From assembly GCF_003369915.1 (NCBI RefSeq), contig NC_046675.1, positions 22,196,001 through 22,260,000 on the forward strand: 64,000 nucleotides of DNA, given 5' to 3'. The notes under the pieces were generated by a model. The model was given only the letters and a program-made list of their open reading frames with translations. It searched no databases and was not told the DNA's origin. This document shows positions 45,101 through 58,873 of the stretch, one piece after another; within the stretch, counting starts at the first letter, position 1; each line of letters starts with the position of its first letter. The position numbers and the translations under genes are program-made. The DNA is from Drosophila miranda. Lineage: Eukaryota; Arthropoda; Insecta; Diptera; Drosophilidae.

Positions 45101-47868
45101 CATCAAGAACAACAACAACAACAACAATCTTCAACAACATCTTCGTCGTCATCGCACCACGCACACCACGCTCGCAATCTGTGTGGTGAGTTTTCTAAAA
45201 AAAAAAACTAAAAAAACAAAACAAAAAAAATTCCATTAAAAATTTGTTTTTCTGCAAAAAAAAAAAAAATGAAACATATTTGGAAAACAAAAAGACAATT
45301 TATATGACAACAAAAAAAGGTTCAGCCAAAATACTGAAAAATATCCTGAATAATTGTTGGTGTGATTTCCACTTCCCGCCCCATGCCATGCCCCACGTCG
45401 CCCCCGAAATTTAGGATGTGATGTGAGGATGTGATGATAATGGATATTGAATGGAGAATGGCATTGGAGTTATTGGCATTTTGTAATCATATGTAACACG
45501 ATGATATTTGAAGATCGTGTTGGTACACAGAGAGAGAGAGAGAGAGAAAGAGAGAGGCCCATCAGGAGGTAGGAGGAGAGAGGAGGAGCTGGTGCAGCAA
45601 GAGGAACAATCGGAGGAGAGCCACAGCTTGCAGGGTGTCTTCGGCCGCTGAGCAAACAGTATGAATAATACGTAATTTAATTAACCAAATATTTTCCGTT
45701 TATGTTTTACAATAATAAAGACATCCCCCACGACCCGCCCCAAGAGTTCTGTGTGGCCCCACAGCGCAAAGAGATCCGATGTCCCATGTCCATGGAGATC
45801 AGATCTTTGCACTTGCCGGCGCCCGCCCCGCCATCCCTCTAACCTTTATTATGTATACTATTATATGTATTTATTGTAGCTCTATAAACACTGTACACTT
45901 CGGCCATGGCCTGAAGTCTTTTAATGTAATCCTTTTAAAGGCCCTGCTCTAAAGACGGAAACCCAGAGAGAGGAATTTAGCAAAAGGTGGTCTGATTATT
46001 GCTTGTTTCCCATATATGCACTTGCATTTACTCTGCTTAAACGATAGAAGTACATTGAATACACATTTGTATTTTTCCCACACCCAAAAAAGTCAAGTAA
46101 ACTTTCACTCATTTAATTTCATTTTTCTGTGGTCTGAAAGTCCTGCTTTTACATGTAGATCCTCTCTCTCTCCACGCAGCCAGGGCCTGAAACTAATCGA
46201 ACAACTTCCTTTTCAGTTAGGTCTTTGAAACACTAATCCAAAATCATTCTCTTTTGCAGGCAACAAGAAGAGTGTAACTATGTTCAGTAGCCATAAGAAA
46301 TTACTAGTATTTAAGCTCTAAGTTTGCTTTTTAAGCCCATAGATTGTTAAGTGAAAGACTCGTATCAATGCCAGACCTCTAACTCGTGCACTTTGTTTCT
46401 TTTCTCTTCCGCATGGCTGTCATGTCAAACATTCTCCTCCCTTACAATCACACTCTCTAGATTCGCAAGGACTTTCTCGATATGCTGCGGGAGCGGCACG
46501 ACATTGAGCGCCATACGCGTTGGTATGACATCAAGAAGAAGCTGGAATCGGATCCGCGCTACCGGATAGTCGACTCAATGTATCGGGAGGAGTACTTCGA
46601 GGATTATCTCCACATAATGAAGGAGGAGAAGCGCAAAGAGCGTGAGCATCGGGAACAGCGGGAGAGGGAGCGTCATCGGGAACGTAAATCCGATCGCAAG
46701 GATAAGGATAAGGACAAGGATAAGGACAAGGACAAGGAGAAGAGCCGCAAGGATCGTTGCCGTAGTCGCTCCAAGGACAAGGACCGTGAGCGTAAATCCT
46801 CCAAGGACAAAGACAAGGAGAAGGACAAGAGCAAGTCGGAGAAGAGCAAAAAACGAGATTCCCCCGTAAGTTTGTATCTCTTTTTTTAGTGTTCTTTCTA
46901 CTAAAAATGTCCTTGATTGTACTGCAGGAGGAGGGCGAACACCATGACGAGTCGGAGCGCGAGGAGCGGGCAGGCAGCGATGACAGCGAAGTGGCCCGCC
47001 AGCGGGAGAGCGAGGCCGAACAAAAGCAAAAGGAGCGCGAAAAGAAGCTTCGGGCAGAGCAGAGTATTCGGGAAAGGGAGAAGGAGGTGCAACGCACCCT
47101 GGCCGGTCATCTGCGTGATCGGGACAAGGAGCGTGAGCACCACAAGCGGGACGAGAGCATTGGACACTTTACAGCCCTGCTGACGGATCTCGTGAGGACG
47201 GCAGACTTCACGTGGAAGGAGGTGAAGCGACAGCTGCGCAAGGATCATCGATGGGAGCAGATCGAGCCACTCGATCGGGATGATCGTGAGAGGTATGTTC
47301 AGAAATCCATAAAATATTGTAAATACCATACTTACTTTCCTCTTGTAGAATCTTCAATGTACACATTGACAATCTGATGAAGAAGAAACGCGAGAGATTC
47401 CGCGAAATGCTCGACGAGATCAGCACCCTACAGCTGACGAGCACTTGGAAGGAGATCAAGAAGTTGGTTAAAGAAGATCCGCGGTATCTCAAGTACAATT
47501 CGGAGAAGGGGGAGCGCGAGTTTAAGGATTACATCAAGGACAAAACGCTGCAAGCGAAGACGGCGCTGCGCGAGCTCTTGCAGGAGTGCAAATTCATTAC
47601 CCACAAGAGCAGCGATCTCATCAAGGAAAATGCCAATCATCTCAAGGAAATACAAGATATACTCAAGAACGATAAGCGGTAAGAGCCATCATAGAGCCAG
47701 CCCCTCTTCTGAATCAGAGCTTAAATATCTCTTTCCTTTAGCTACTTGGTGCTCGACCACTTGGAGGAGGAGAGGAACGTTATTGTTGTGGGGTTTGTGG
47801 AGGAGCTGAACAAACGTGGACCACCGCCCCCACCCACAGCCTCCGAATCAACGCGTCGGAACAAATAG
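42198..47868 (+). CDS. CG42724: TCERG1/CA150-like WW-FF transcription elongation regulator
   Basis: This nuclear protein links the phosphorylated CTD of RNA polymerase II to spliceosome components through WW and FF domains. Exons are 42198-42406, 42477-44017, 44088-44421, 44494-44644, 46461-46865, 46928-47292, 47349-47678 and 47742-47868, all phase-consistent, about 1153 residues. WW domains start near residues 127 ([20 protein letters not shown]), 319 ([16 protein letters not shown]) and 466 ([20 protein letters not shown]), with Pro- and Gln-rich linkers. Six FF domains run from residue 583 to the end; the third begins at residue 745 in the exon 46461-46865 and is followed by a Lys/Asp/Arg-rich stretch. 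The C-terminus [15 protein letters not shown] is the family signature. Exon 46461-46865 is phase 0 at both ends and is paralogous to the last exon of Fip1. The symbol is from memory and should be checked. Confidence 0.93.
44645..46460 (+). other. Large intron of the TCERG1 gene
   Basis: This 1.8 kb intron begins GTAGGC and ends CTCTCTAG. It contains A-rich runs (45190-45270), a GA run (45532-45555), AAC repeats (45100-45130) and no supported coding sequence or RNA gene. The other introns of the gene are 60-90 bases. Confidence 0.7.
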
Positions 47869-47963
47869 TGGCACTATGGCCCTCCCCCGAAACCCATCAG
47901 CCCTTTACCCCCAACACCCTAAAAACAACGCTTAAACGCTAAGCTCTATATTCAATTTAATCT

Positions 47964-47969
47964 AATAAA
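47964..47969 (+). terminator. Probable poly(A) signal of the TCERG1 gene
   Basis: AATAAA occurs 96 bases after the stop codon in AT-rich sequence. Confidence 0.55.
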
Positions 47970-50911
47970 TTAAATTATTTTAGTCCTGTGTAGCTTCTAA
48001 TATTTTAATTATTTACAAATGAATAAAACGTACACCATCCACACAACAAAAAGGAGAAAACTTGTCTACTTTTCAATATATATATATTTATTGATCATTT
48101 ATGTAATATATGTATATATACATATAAGATTTGCATTTGTCACCTATATATATATATATATATCTTTTATTTGCAATTTCATAATTCTATCTCTAAATGT
48201 ACTTCTTATATACCATTTAATTTCTCTTGCATCGTATCGTTCATCGATTCCTTCCGCGGTTCATTGCTACCATTTATTGTTTAATACACATTCGTTCGTT
48301 CTGTTCTGCAGAAGTTTTGTTTTCTACCAATCTATAAATACGCATACCATAAATTATACAATACACAAATACAATACAATAATCTTCATAATTTTAGTTG
48401 CATATATTTCATATTTCGTTTTCCAATGCCAGGCGTCAGACTTCTTTTTCCTTGCTTTTCCTTTTCTTTGCATTTGGCTCTCCATTATCATTCTCTCACC
48501 TCTCCTCTTCATCGAATAGTTCTTCCAATTTCTATATGTTTGTTGTTTTTTTTTTTGTTTAGGAACTAATAGCGAAAATAATGCGCTGTGTTTTTGTAAA
48601 AAATTCTTTTTCCTCTCATTTATCATAAAGTTTCATTTGGTTTGTTGTTTCTTTTGTTGTTAACGAATTTTCCACTAGCCAAACGGTCTGCTACTTGGAC
48701 GAGGGACGATACACACACATTGTTTTGTAGGGTATCCGCTGATCGAAATATCGCATCTAATAATTTAATGATCCATGGCCTAATGTCACATAATGTCCTT
48801 AATGTTGAACCCAGTATGATAATGGAAGTTGGAAATTGTGCGATAAAGATCGCCACCACTGAAAAGATCCGTACTAATGAGGTCTGAATTAAATTGTTAA
48901 TGATTCGAAAAAATTATCTGTGCTGATCTGTGCTTTCCCTTATCTCCACTCGGCTCTTAAAGAATTCCAAACTCTCACATAACTCCAATCAATTCTTAAT
49001 GATACGAATTGTACGAAAGATATTTGAATGATCCCAATGAAATGATCTGTACTAAAGAATTCTGAACGATCCCCAAGCTGTCACTGACCCCCCAATCAAT
49101 TCTTGATTATTCAAAATCAATTCTTAATAAATCCCAAGCTACGCTCCCACTGATCCTCACTTTATTCTCAATGATAGAAATGAAATGATTTTTGCTAACG
49201 AAATCTGAATGAACCCCCCTATCAATTCTTGATGAACCCTAATCTAGACCCCACCTCCCATTTATACAACCCCCCACCCACCATCCATTCGAACACTCCA
49301 CTAGCACTCCCTATGTTAGCTGGTGTTTTAGTTGACTGTCTATTCTATAATTTATTTCTTTACCATCGTACGGCTAGATCATCTGTTAGTTTCTATCATA
49401 GGTATATGTACTCGCACTAAACTATTTACTTGGTGTTTTGCTCTTATTGAATGCATTATTACGGTTTCGGTTAGGCACAAAGTAACTGGTTTTCCTTTCT
49501 ATCCGTTCTATCGCCTGGGGGTTTTCTGGCTTTTGTCTCCATGGTTCAGTATCGAATTTTACATGCTATTTGTTTATTCTCTAGTTATACTACTACCAAT
49601 GTTAGTGTGTTGCTTTTGTTCGATTCTCCATATACTATATATATATCATTCTCTCTATATAATATTGCTACAGGTTGGGTTTTGTTGTTGGTGTTTTCTT
49701 GTTGTCTCTATAATAAACCACGTTGCATTTGTTTGTAAATTGAAAAATACAGTGTGTGTTATATATCTCTAAATATAATTAGTAAATTCTATTACAATTA
49801 GATGTGTTTTTTCTTTTTGATTCACAGACATACAAAATCTGGTAGGGAGGACCATTGGATGGGGGTACGTAGCAGGGTCTAGAATCTATTCAAAAATCTC
49901 AGAAAAAAAAGCATACAAAAATAAAAGAGCAGCAAATAAAACATGTAATTAAAATCATATAAAAAATATATATATGTGTATATATTTATTACATAAAGCA
50001 TTTAAGAAACTAAACTAAAATCAGCAATAATACTCCAAGTCATTAGATTAGTTAGTTACAGCATTCCAAAGCAGTTCTTCGTCCTCTCTTACGCTTTCTT
50101 ATAGAAATTGAATGGAGAAATAAATTTAAAAAAATCAAAAGTAGCGCTTTATACATGGTACATATATCGTATGTAATATATATATAATTTTTGTTTTGTT
50201 TTTCATTTTTTTTTTAAATGCAAAAGTTACCAATTGTAATGTTTAATAATGTAAATCTGGACAACTATAAAGTAAATATTTATTGTTTTTTTTTTTGTTC
50301 TTTCTTAAATGATTAAATGATCTTTTAAGTGTACAAATTTCAAGAGCATTCAAAATGCTTGATGCAACTTTTTCGTTTCTTCTATACAAAATACAAATGT
50401 AATGTAAATTTAAGTTTTGGTATATAACAAAGGTTTGTAAGGTTTTTTTCGATGATGTGTGGGCCAAAAGTAAGGTCGGGGTTGGGTTTTGTTTGTGTGT
50501 GTGGGTGTGTTCATTCTGGAAACCAAATTGTTGTGTAAATTGAACTACGCGTGTGTCTGTCTCCTCTTCGCCACTTGCTCTCCTCTGTTGCAGTTTCTCT
50601 TAGCGTTTTGTTTGTTACGAGTAGAATATATAATATAATAGAATATAATATATGTATGTATATAATACGTTTATATAAATAATTAATAATAGTAATCATA
50701 ATAATCATAATCGTTAATCCATCATAATCATCATTAATAATTATTGGATGGATTATAATCCATCATCATCTGCGATTTTCAGTTACTGTTGCTATTGCTA
50801 TTGTTCTTGTTCTTGCTATTGTGGTTGTTGTTGCTGAAGAATTTCTTGCTGCTTTTTGCAATAGTAATTCATTAGTAATGGTTAAATAAGCTTTTTCTTC
50901 TTCGTTGACAA
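47970..50911. other. Convergent intergenic DNA, TCERG1 and Pak 3' ends
   Basis: This 2.9 kb is very AT-rich with TATA-dinucleotide runs (48075-48165, 49970-49990, 50165-50190) and T runs, and carries no supported gene. The right part is probably the long 3' UTR of Pak. A repeated motif of the type AATTCTTGATxATxC appears between 49000 and 49250 but is degenerate. Confidence 0.6.
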
Positions 50912-53900
50912 TCAGTTGCCCTTAGTGGCCTCTTTGGCGGCCATAATCAAAGGCGTCAGACTGGCCAATGGACGTGCCAGCTTCAGGAAGGGATGCTAAT
51001 GAAAGATTCGTACAAGAAATAGTTATAAAATAATCTATAATCACTCTATAATCATACCTTTAGCAAATCCATTGCACTGGCTCTGCGCTCCACTTCCACT
51101 TCCAGACACTGATCGAGAAAATCTTGAAATGCTGCGGACAGCTTGTCTTTTTCTTTAATCTCTGGCTTGCCATTGGTGGCAATGAGGTACAAGGCTTTCA
51201 GCGGATTCTCATTCAAATATGGCGGTTCGCCCTCAACCATTTCAATGGCCATGATACCCAAAGACCATAAATCAACCTGTCGAATAAAGAAGAAATCAAT
51301 TAAAATCTTGAGGAGAGAGAGTAACGAGTAATCCGTACCTTGGGACCATACTGCTTCCGCGTGACCACCTCGGGCGCCATCCAGTACGGCGTACCCACCA
51401 TCGTTGTGCGTTTGGATTGCTCCGGCGAGATTTGCGCACAGAAACCGAAATCAGTCAACTTGACCGAACCATCCAGGCCAAGCAATATATTATCACTTTT
51501 GATGTCACGATGGATCACCTGATTGGCATGCAAGAACTCCAGGGCTTGCAGCACCTCCCGACACACGGCCGCAATCTGTCCCTCGTCCATGCAGGTCTCA
51601 GTGACGACATCCGTGAGCGAACCACCCGGCAGATACTCCATCACTACCCACAGCTCTTCGGACACCAGATAGCTGTCCAAATAGTTCACGACATTCGGAT
51701 GCTTGTTCTCTCGCATCACCAGAATCTCATTGATAATCAGCTCCTTCTTCGGTTGCTGCGAGAGGTTCATCTGTTTGATGGCCACCTCCATACCCGTCGA
51801 GGATTCGATGGCCGTGTACACGGTGCCCGAGGCGCCCTGGCCGATCTTCTCCATTTTCGTGTACTTGCGATTGGGATCCCCAACGGAGACTATGGTGCGC
51901 AGTTTCTCCAGGATTTCCTCATCGGACATCTTCTTCTTTTTGGCATTGGCCGCACGCGTGTTGGGCGTGACTGCCGCTGCTGCCTGTGGGACGGCGATCT
52001 GATTGCCAGCTGCCGCTGTCGGAGGAGCTCCTGCTGCTGCCACTGCAGTTGCATTCAGATTGTTCCCAATCGCCACTGAGGGATCGTTGTACAGGTCTGT
52101 GTGCAGGCAGGTGGCATCGGTGTCGACGGCAGCGACAGGTGTGGGTGAGGCAGGCGTTATGGTGGTAGGAGGCGGCGGCATGGGCATGGGCACCGTCGAG
52201 TTCCGAGCGGAAGATATGGATAGCATCGATGTTGTCGGCGTTGGACAATGGATCGATGGCAAGGCGTTGTTGGTTGTTGTTGTATCATCGTCGTGGAATG
52301 AAGGAAATGATGAAAAGGAGGAAGCAGAAGAATGGTGATTAGTCGTTGGTGCAGTTGTTGCTATTGTTGTTGCTGCTGCTGCTGACTCGGCTGCAAACTG
52401 CTCTTGCAATATCGTAGTAGTAGCAGAAGTAGTAGTAGTAGTAGTAGTAGAAGTAGTAGTAGGATTGGTAGTACAACTAGGATTAGTAGCAGACAAAATA
52501 GTAGCAGTTGCACTTCTTGTTGTTGCATCACTGCCTTGTGTTTCTGCTGTTGTTGTTTCTGTTGTCGATGCTGATGCTGAAGCTGGCGTCGAGTTGCCCC
52601 CAGACGCTGTTGTCGCAGTTGGTTTTTATAAAGTATTTTTTTTTTTAGCAGCAATTAGAAGCATTTTTTTTCAAAAACAGAACAGAACACAGAGGCGATA
52701 CAGATAACAATAATAGACATTACTTTAAATCTTCCACACAAAAAAGTTGATTAGTTTTCAACACAACAAAACAGAAGATGGGTGGACCTACTGCCTGGCA
52801 GCAAATGGTTTTACTTCTTAATCTAAAATCTAAAATCTCTAAAGAATAAACTCAAATAAATATTGCTGTCAGGCGGCGGTTTGGCTCCTTTAAACTAAAA
52901 GCAGAATAGCAGCTAGTCCTGGCACAACACTCACTTGCATTGTTCTTATTCTTGTCCAGCGTCGTCGTCACATTATTATGATGCAGCGGCGATGGTGCCG
53001 TCATCACCTTATGGTTCTGCAGTGGTGTTGTGGGCGTTGTGGCCGGTGCTGCTGGCATTATGATGGGCGACGGCGATGGCGCTGGCTGCAGTTCCTCAAT
53101 GGGTCGCGTGTAAATGGATTTCGTGCGCTCGGGTCGCGATGCCACTGGCGGAGGTGGCGGCTGGTGCGCGGCCTGTTGCAGCTGCTGCTGATGCGGTGAC
53201 CCGAGCATGTCGTCCTCATTGGCAGATGAATGTTGCGATGTGGATGAGGAGGCCGTGTGGCCGCCAAAATTGTATGAATGCGATTGACTGATGCCAATGT
53301 GATGCTGATGCTGCTGATGCTGTTGATGCTGGTTATGCTGGTGCAATTGTTGATTCTGATGCTGGATAATATGCTGCTGCTGCTGTTGGTAGTGATTGCT
53401 CAGCATTTGTCCTGCCACGGCCACATTGTTGGCATTGGGTCCCAGTGTCATGCTGCCCAGCTGGACGCCAATCAGATTGCCGCCACTGTTGGAGCCATGC
53501 AGTTCCGAGTCTGTGGGCGTGCTGCTGGGACTGCTGCTGCTCACGCGACTTAGTGAAGAGCCTGTCCGAGACAAGAGGATTGCATTACATTGAGAATACA
53601 GTTCGAGAATCAAAGGATAGGGTCCCCTCACCTGAATGCGTCGTTATGGCATTTGTCATGTATTTGGAACTTGGCCTCTGTTTGGTTGTGTTGTCAAACC
53701 ATTTGAGCACATCGAGCACCGCCTGGGGATTCTTCTTCTGCTCCTGTTTGCTGATGTTCGAGTTCATCAGCAGACGCGCCCATGCCTCGGGCATACCCTG
53801 TAAAAGGCAACACACAAATCGTTTGAGTACTATGGATCTTCAAATGAAAGCTAAGCGAATGAAAGATAGAGCACATATAGATGGCGCAGGGTGGGTGGGG

Positions 53901-55156
53901 TTCTTTTTGTTAGGTATTTTGGATACAGCAATGCTTGGCCAAATCATTCCGAAAGTAGGGGGACATCGACTAAAAGCATTTTCACTACAAAACTCTAGGC
54001 TTCAGCCATAAATATGTTGTCTGTGTTGGCTAGTGTAGGTGTAATGGAAACTAATGAGGAACACCCGATCGAGAAACATCGAATGGAATGGTTGAAGATA
54101 TATACACAAAAGGAATATAACGAAACACCGATATATCTTGAAACAAACATCGAATGGTAGGAACGAACATCGAATGGGGAATGGCTTGATATTTAGACAA
54201 AAAAAAGGAACACAATCAATGGTTTATTTTTCTTTTGTAGAGAAACTAATGAAGAGGGAGGCAAGATTTCCGTTGCGTTAGACGTGGAGTTTACTTACTT
54301 TCATGGGCAGCTTGAAATAATAATGAATAATAGAAAGTCGGTAAAGAGCACATATCGGCGATAAACAACAACATAATGTATGTATAGGGTATAGGGTATG
54401 TAGTATGTGCTTTCAAGAGTACATTATATATAATTGGAAAGCTAAAATTATGCAAAATTTCATTGGATATGGAAAGATCTTTGAATGAAAAGAGAAACCA
54501 CCATTGATCCCTGTTGCAAGGCTCTTCAGGGCTCCTCTTTTACTCAAAAATCACAATTAATTCCTTAAGCATGTGAAAGTGTTTCTTCTTTTGGTATGTT
54601 TTTCATTAAATCAAATTGTAGGTTTTAAGCAAATGAAAACAGAAGATTTCCCTCCTGCTATTTTTAGCAAAATGAAAATTAAAGGCGAGGCACATGGAAT
54701 AATAATAAATATTCCAAGGTAAACGATCCAATACGATTCCAATAAAAGCCATAAAACTCACCGTAAATTCTCCGGTTACGGGATCGAAACCCACATGCAC
54801 CGTATGCTCGAAATTCGTCGGATACGAGATGTTCGGCTTGGAGTCAGTGTGCGAGGGTTTCGAGCCTTTGATCTTGTTCTTCAGCGTCTTCTTCTTTCGG
54901 TCGGCATCGTCGGGCTCTTTGGAGGGGAACAAAGAGAAACACATTGTAGTTCCACTGGTGGACACATACTAATCACAGTGTTGTCATGGCACACACACTC
55001 ACCCTTGGGCAATGGTCGCATATCAACAGGCGGCGCATCACCACAGCCGCCGGCACCGCCTCCGCCCATGAGGGGTACACGCTCAATGCCAGCGCCACCG
55101 CGATTGCTGGTGAGCCGCACGGGCGGCGCCGGTGGTTTATCTTCCTCGCTGGACAT
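50912..55156 (-). CDS. Pak: p21-activated kinase (group I PAK)
   Basis: This is the Ser/Thr kinase effector of Rac and Cdc42, with Nck/Dock- and PIX-binding proline motifs, acting in cytoskeletal and adhesion signalling. Minus-strand exons are 55156-55003, 54916-54762, an optional 54310-54299, 53797-53632, 53561-52935, 52606-51339, 51276-51058 and 50995-50912; about 890 residues without the microexon. The N-terminus KPPAPPVRL is the Dock-binding motif. The CRIB/autoinhibitory region ([20 protein letters not shown] and [20 protein letters not shown]) spans exons 2-3. Exon 4 is Gln/His-rich with [20 protein letters not shown], the PIX-type motif. The kinase has [37 protein letters not shown] and a [13 protein letters not shown] activation segment. 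The Thr/Ser-rich start of exon 5 makes this protein longer than the short fly isoform I recall. The exon 5 acceptor (GACAACAG) is weak, so that region may vary by isoform. Confidence 0.93.
54299..54310 (-). CDS. Pak: Candidate 12 nt Pak microexon (Leu-Pro-Met-Lys)
   Basis: In the intron between CRIB exons 2 and 3, the minus strand reads TATTTCAAG|CTGCCCATGAAA|GTAAGTAA. It has a good acceptor and a consensus donor around exactly 12 bases. The flanking exons are both phase 0, so inclusion would add Leu-Pro-Met-Lys without shifting the frame, right after GEFT in the autoregulatory segment. A chance occurrence cannot be excluded without transcripts. Confidence 0.5.
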
Positions 55157-58100
55157 GCCTTGTGTGGGTGGTGGTGGTTCCTTTCCTTTCCCGTCTTCCT
55201 TCTCTTTTCGCTACGGCTTCTTCCTCCTCCTCCTCGACGTTGTCTTCTACAGCTTCAGCTTATGCACAGCTGTTCTGATGCCCGAAAACAGCTGTTAATG
55301 GGGAAAAAAGCGAAAGGAGATTGTTTTATTCGCGAAAAAACGAAATGATTTCATTCTTGGTGAATTCACACAGATTTCCAACATTTTGTTATCTATAAAC
55401 GAAGCTTATCTTCTCATTTGATTGTTGTTTTATCAATTATTTTTTTTAGCTTCGGTTGCAGTCGCGTCCGAGTCATAAGTTTTGCAAAAACTTAAAAATT
55501 TGTCATACATAAGAAAATGTATATGTAGATAAATATATCACAAATACTTATACGCAGATATATATAGCATATACGTCTGTGTCTGTATGAATATATATTT
55601 CACAGAATTCTGCAGAGAATTATACAATTTTTGCCCACTTTATTATTTTTTTAATGTGATTATCTTGAAGATCACGTCAAATTCGGGTGTTGTGTTGCTC
55701 TCATTTATTTTGGCATGCGAAAAAAACTCATAAAAATGTTCAGAATGGTTAAAACACCCACACAAAACAAATGTTGCAGGAGAAACAAGAACTACAACAA
55801 ATAAAGAAGCAAATAAATTTATCAATATGGGTCGTCCGACGAACTGAATCCGACTATTGGGGGTATTGGGATTGGGGCCCTCGCTCTTCCTCTGTCGCCG
55901 CAGTGTTGAGTGTCACTGCCAGTAGAGCAGCCGGCAAGGCAACACCGACAGATTTCCACTCTCTCGATCGCCAGCCCAATGGGAACGGGCAAACACAACT
56001 CATGCACAGAGAGAGAGAGCGAGAGAAAGAGTGGGAGTATCAGCCGCCATAAAGAGCGCCACCGCGCACAGTGTTTTGTAAACACCAAGCGAATGATTCC
56101 ACCCATATGCCCTGCATTTAGTTTCTTCCATTCTCAATGGAGACCACTGTGCGCTCGCTCGCTTTCTCGCCTACGCTGCCGATGGTCCCCCAAAAACAAC
56201 AACATTATGCGATAACAAGAGTGACTTCGATTAGCTCACGAAACAAAAACAATACAGCTCACGCATTCGGAATTACAGTAATACGAAACAAGAGAAAAAG
56301 ATTAGTCGGGCGCCGATGCTTTGATACCTTGGCGATCTTTTGTTTTAGTGTCAGCTGCATATGTATATAATATACGATCTTGACTTTGTGGATGAAAATT
56401 AGCCTAAGAACTGAGGAACTATGTATTGTAGTTTGGGTATAATATTTTTTCACTGCGTAGCCGCAACTTTGATCATATCCGTAATACCTGCTTCAAGGGT
56501 ATCAAAATAAAGCAGCTCTCACGCATTTAAAATTACAGTAACAACATTGCTACCCTGGGACAGACACCACCGCCACTAATATGTAATGTGGGCGGCGGCG
56601 CAGCCAAAACATATGATGGGAGAGCGAGCGACAGAGGGACGGAGAGTCAACCGCTTGGCGCCTGTCTGCCTTTTTGCCGGTGACGGCGACGTCGACTGCG
56701 CAGCTTTTATGATTCATTTATCAACGTCAGGGCGTTAAGAGTCAATGCAGTCGTCAGTCCAGAGAGAAGGAAACAGGGCATAGGTGGAGGGAGGGAGGGG
56801 GGAGGTGCTGAGTGTGAAAACACTAACAATTTGTATGTGTTTTTTGTAGGTTTGTTGGCTTTACGCCGAGAGAGACCGTTTCCCCGATTCGCGTCTATAG
56901 GTAAATGTTGTTTTTAGATCAAGAAACAAACTTTTCTCGGGAGCGCCGCCGGCGGCGGCGAAGAGCGTATGGGCGGCTTCCCAGAATTGGGTTAACCGTG
57001 TATCGGTGTATCGAATTTGTTTCTTTTTTATTGAAGTTCATATAAAATCAATAAATACTGTATATATAGCGGGGTTTTGCGGTCTATGAACTTTTTTTCT
57101 ATTATATTTTCTACGGGCCGGGCCTAATGCAAAATTATTCCCTAATGAGCAAAACACACACACAGGAAGCTCGACAACACTTGCGGCATTTAAATTAGTG
57201 ACAGAGGTGGGGAAGAATGGTGGGGGGAGGTGGAGCGGAGAGCCGCCGGGGCTAGGGTGGACTTGCCTCTCAAGTGGGGCAGGCATAGGTGCATGTTGCA
57301 ATGGCAACAGCAGAAGTAACAGCAGCAGCAACAACATGGTGCATGGCGTGTTGCAAGTGCATTGAGTGGCGCTGGGCTCCAAGTGCTGAAAGAAGCCACA
57401 AACATATACGGACTTCTTGACAGTGTTTATGCGGTTGCAGATAACATGATATTGAACAAAGGCAAGAGATACTGCATCATGATTTATTATAGTACGGTCT
57501 CTGGAAATGGAGGCAAGGTTTTCTGGGAATGCGGTATCCTATAGTCGGGAAATTTGAACATCGCGGATTTGTCACGCATAATCGCTCGATGAAGAGGAGG
57601 CACTGCGGCTGTGGCGACGACGAGCGTAGCGTCGCTGTCTATTTTGGGTTTTGGACGCCAGCCGAAAGCAGAAGGCACCAGGCGGAAATGTTATGCCTTT
57701 TATATTTTTCTGCTTGTCTATTTCCCCCTCCTCCCTCTCCCTACGGTTCTCCGTTACAAGTTGGCTTTTCCGTTTTTACCTGGACTAAACACACACAAGC
57801 CCACACATGCATAGGCACATGTTCCATACATACATATATAGAGCCCCGTTAGGACGCCGCTAACTGTTAAATGCCAAACAGTTGCAACACAAAATTGTAT
57901 TTTATGTAAATTTCTTTTTGCTGTTTTTGTGCTTTGTCACGTTTAGTTTGCCGCAATACACGTGCCCCATTGGGGGGAAATGCAGCAAGAAGAGGTGGAG
58001 GAAATCACCCTGTATGCAAGCAGCTTGTTGACATTTTCACCCAACCCACACCCCACACACACACATACATTTCCCCTTACACAATGCCAAATGTTATGGG

Positions 58101-58862
58101 GAAATATATTTGTGTGCTTGGGAAACTGGAACAAACAGCAATGTGTTAATCTTAAAACGAAAACCACTTGAATCGTTGTTTTCCTGGGCATTTTCCGGAA
58201 CATATCTCAAAGAAAACATAGATCTCGCACACGCAAACGCACATACAAGTGGGCGAAGAGTGGAGAGGGAGAATGTGTTGGAAAAATCAATGCACATGTG
58301 TGCGTATCTGTGTTTTTGGAACCTCCTTTCGATGTGAGCCAGAAGCCAGACCAATTGGACTTGCAATGTACTCTTTTTTATGAATGAAACGCTCTCTCCG
58401 CTCCTCCCCACCTCACACTCTCTATGGTGACGGGACTCACTGCACTGCAGGTATGTCTTCGGTAACACCCTGTATGCCGCTTGCAATCTGTCGCTTTCGT
58501 TGCGTTGCACTGCTGCAGCCTTCTTCTTCGTGGATTTCTTGAAGTTTTCCTTAAGCACTCACAACAGCACTTCACTGCACACACACACATTCACACGGAC
58601 ACACAGTGGGTATTGTTTTTCCCGTTTTCTTTAGCGTTGCTTGTCGTGTGTCATTAATGTCCGACACGGGAGCAGAGCAGCAGAGCTAGCAGCAAGAAAA
58701 CCATTTAATATTCCACAAATGTGGTTGCATACGACCCAAACACACCGTTGAGAATTGTTAACGATAAGCGCGCTTTTCCTTTTCCGCCGCAATGTTTGGT
58801 ATTGTTTAAATATTTTATTTACATTTTCCGATGTTTATAAAAAAAGTTAAGACGGTAGCAGC

Positions 58863-58873
58863 CAGTGTGACCG
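58863..58873 (-). promoter_or_regulatory. Motif-1 (M1BP-type) promoter element, copy 1
   Basis: The minus strand reads CGGTCACACTG, matching the Drosophila core-promoter motif 1 (YGGTCACACTR). It points toward Pak, so it may mark a distal Pak promoter. A TTATCGAT word follows within 15 bases. Confidence 0.55.

Noticed and set aside
57362-57690. Short open frames upstream of Pak
   Set aside because: No splice partners, motifs or coding bias; probably 5' flanking DNA.
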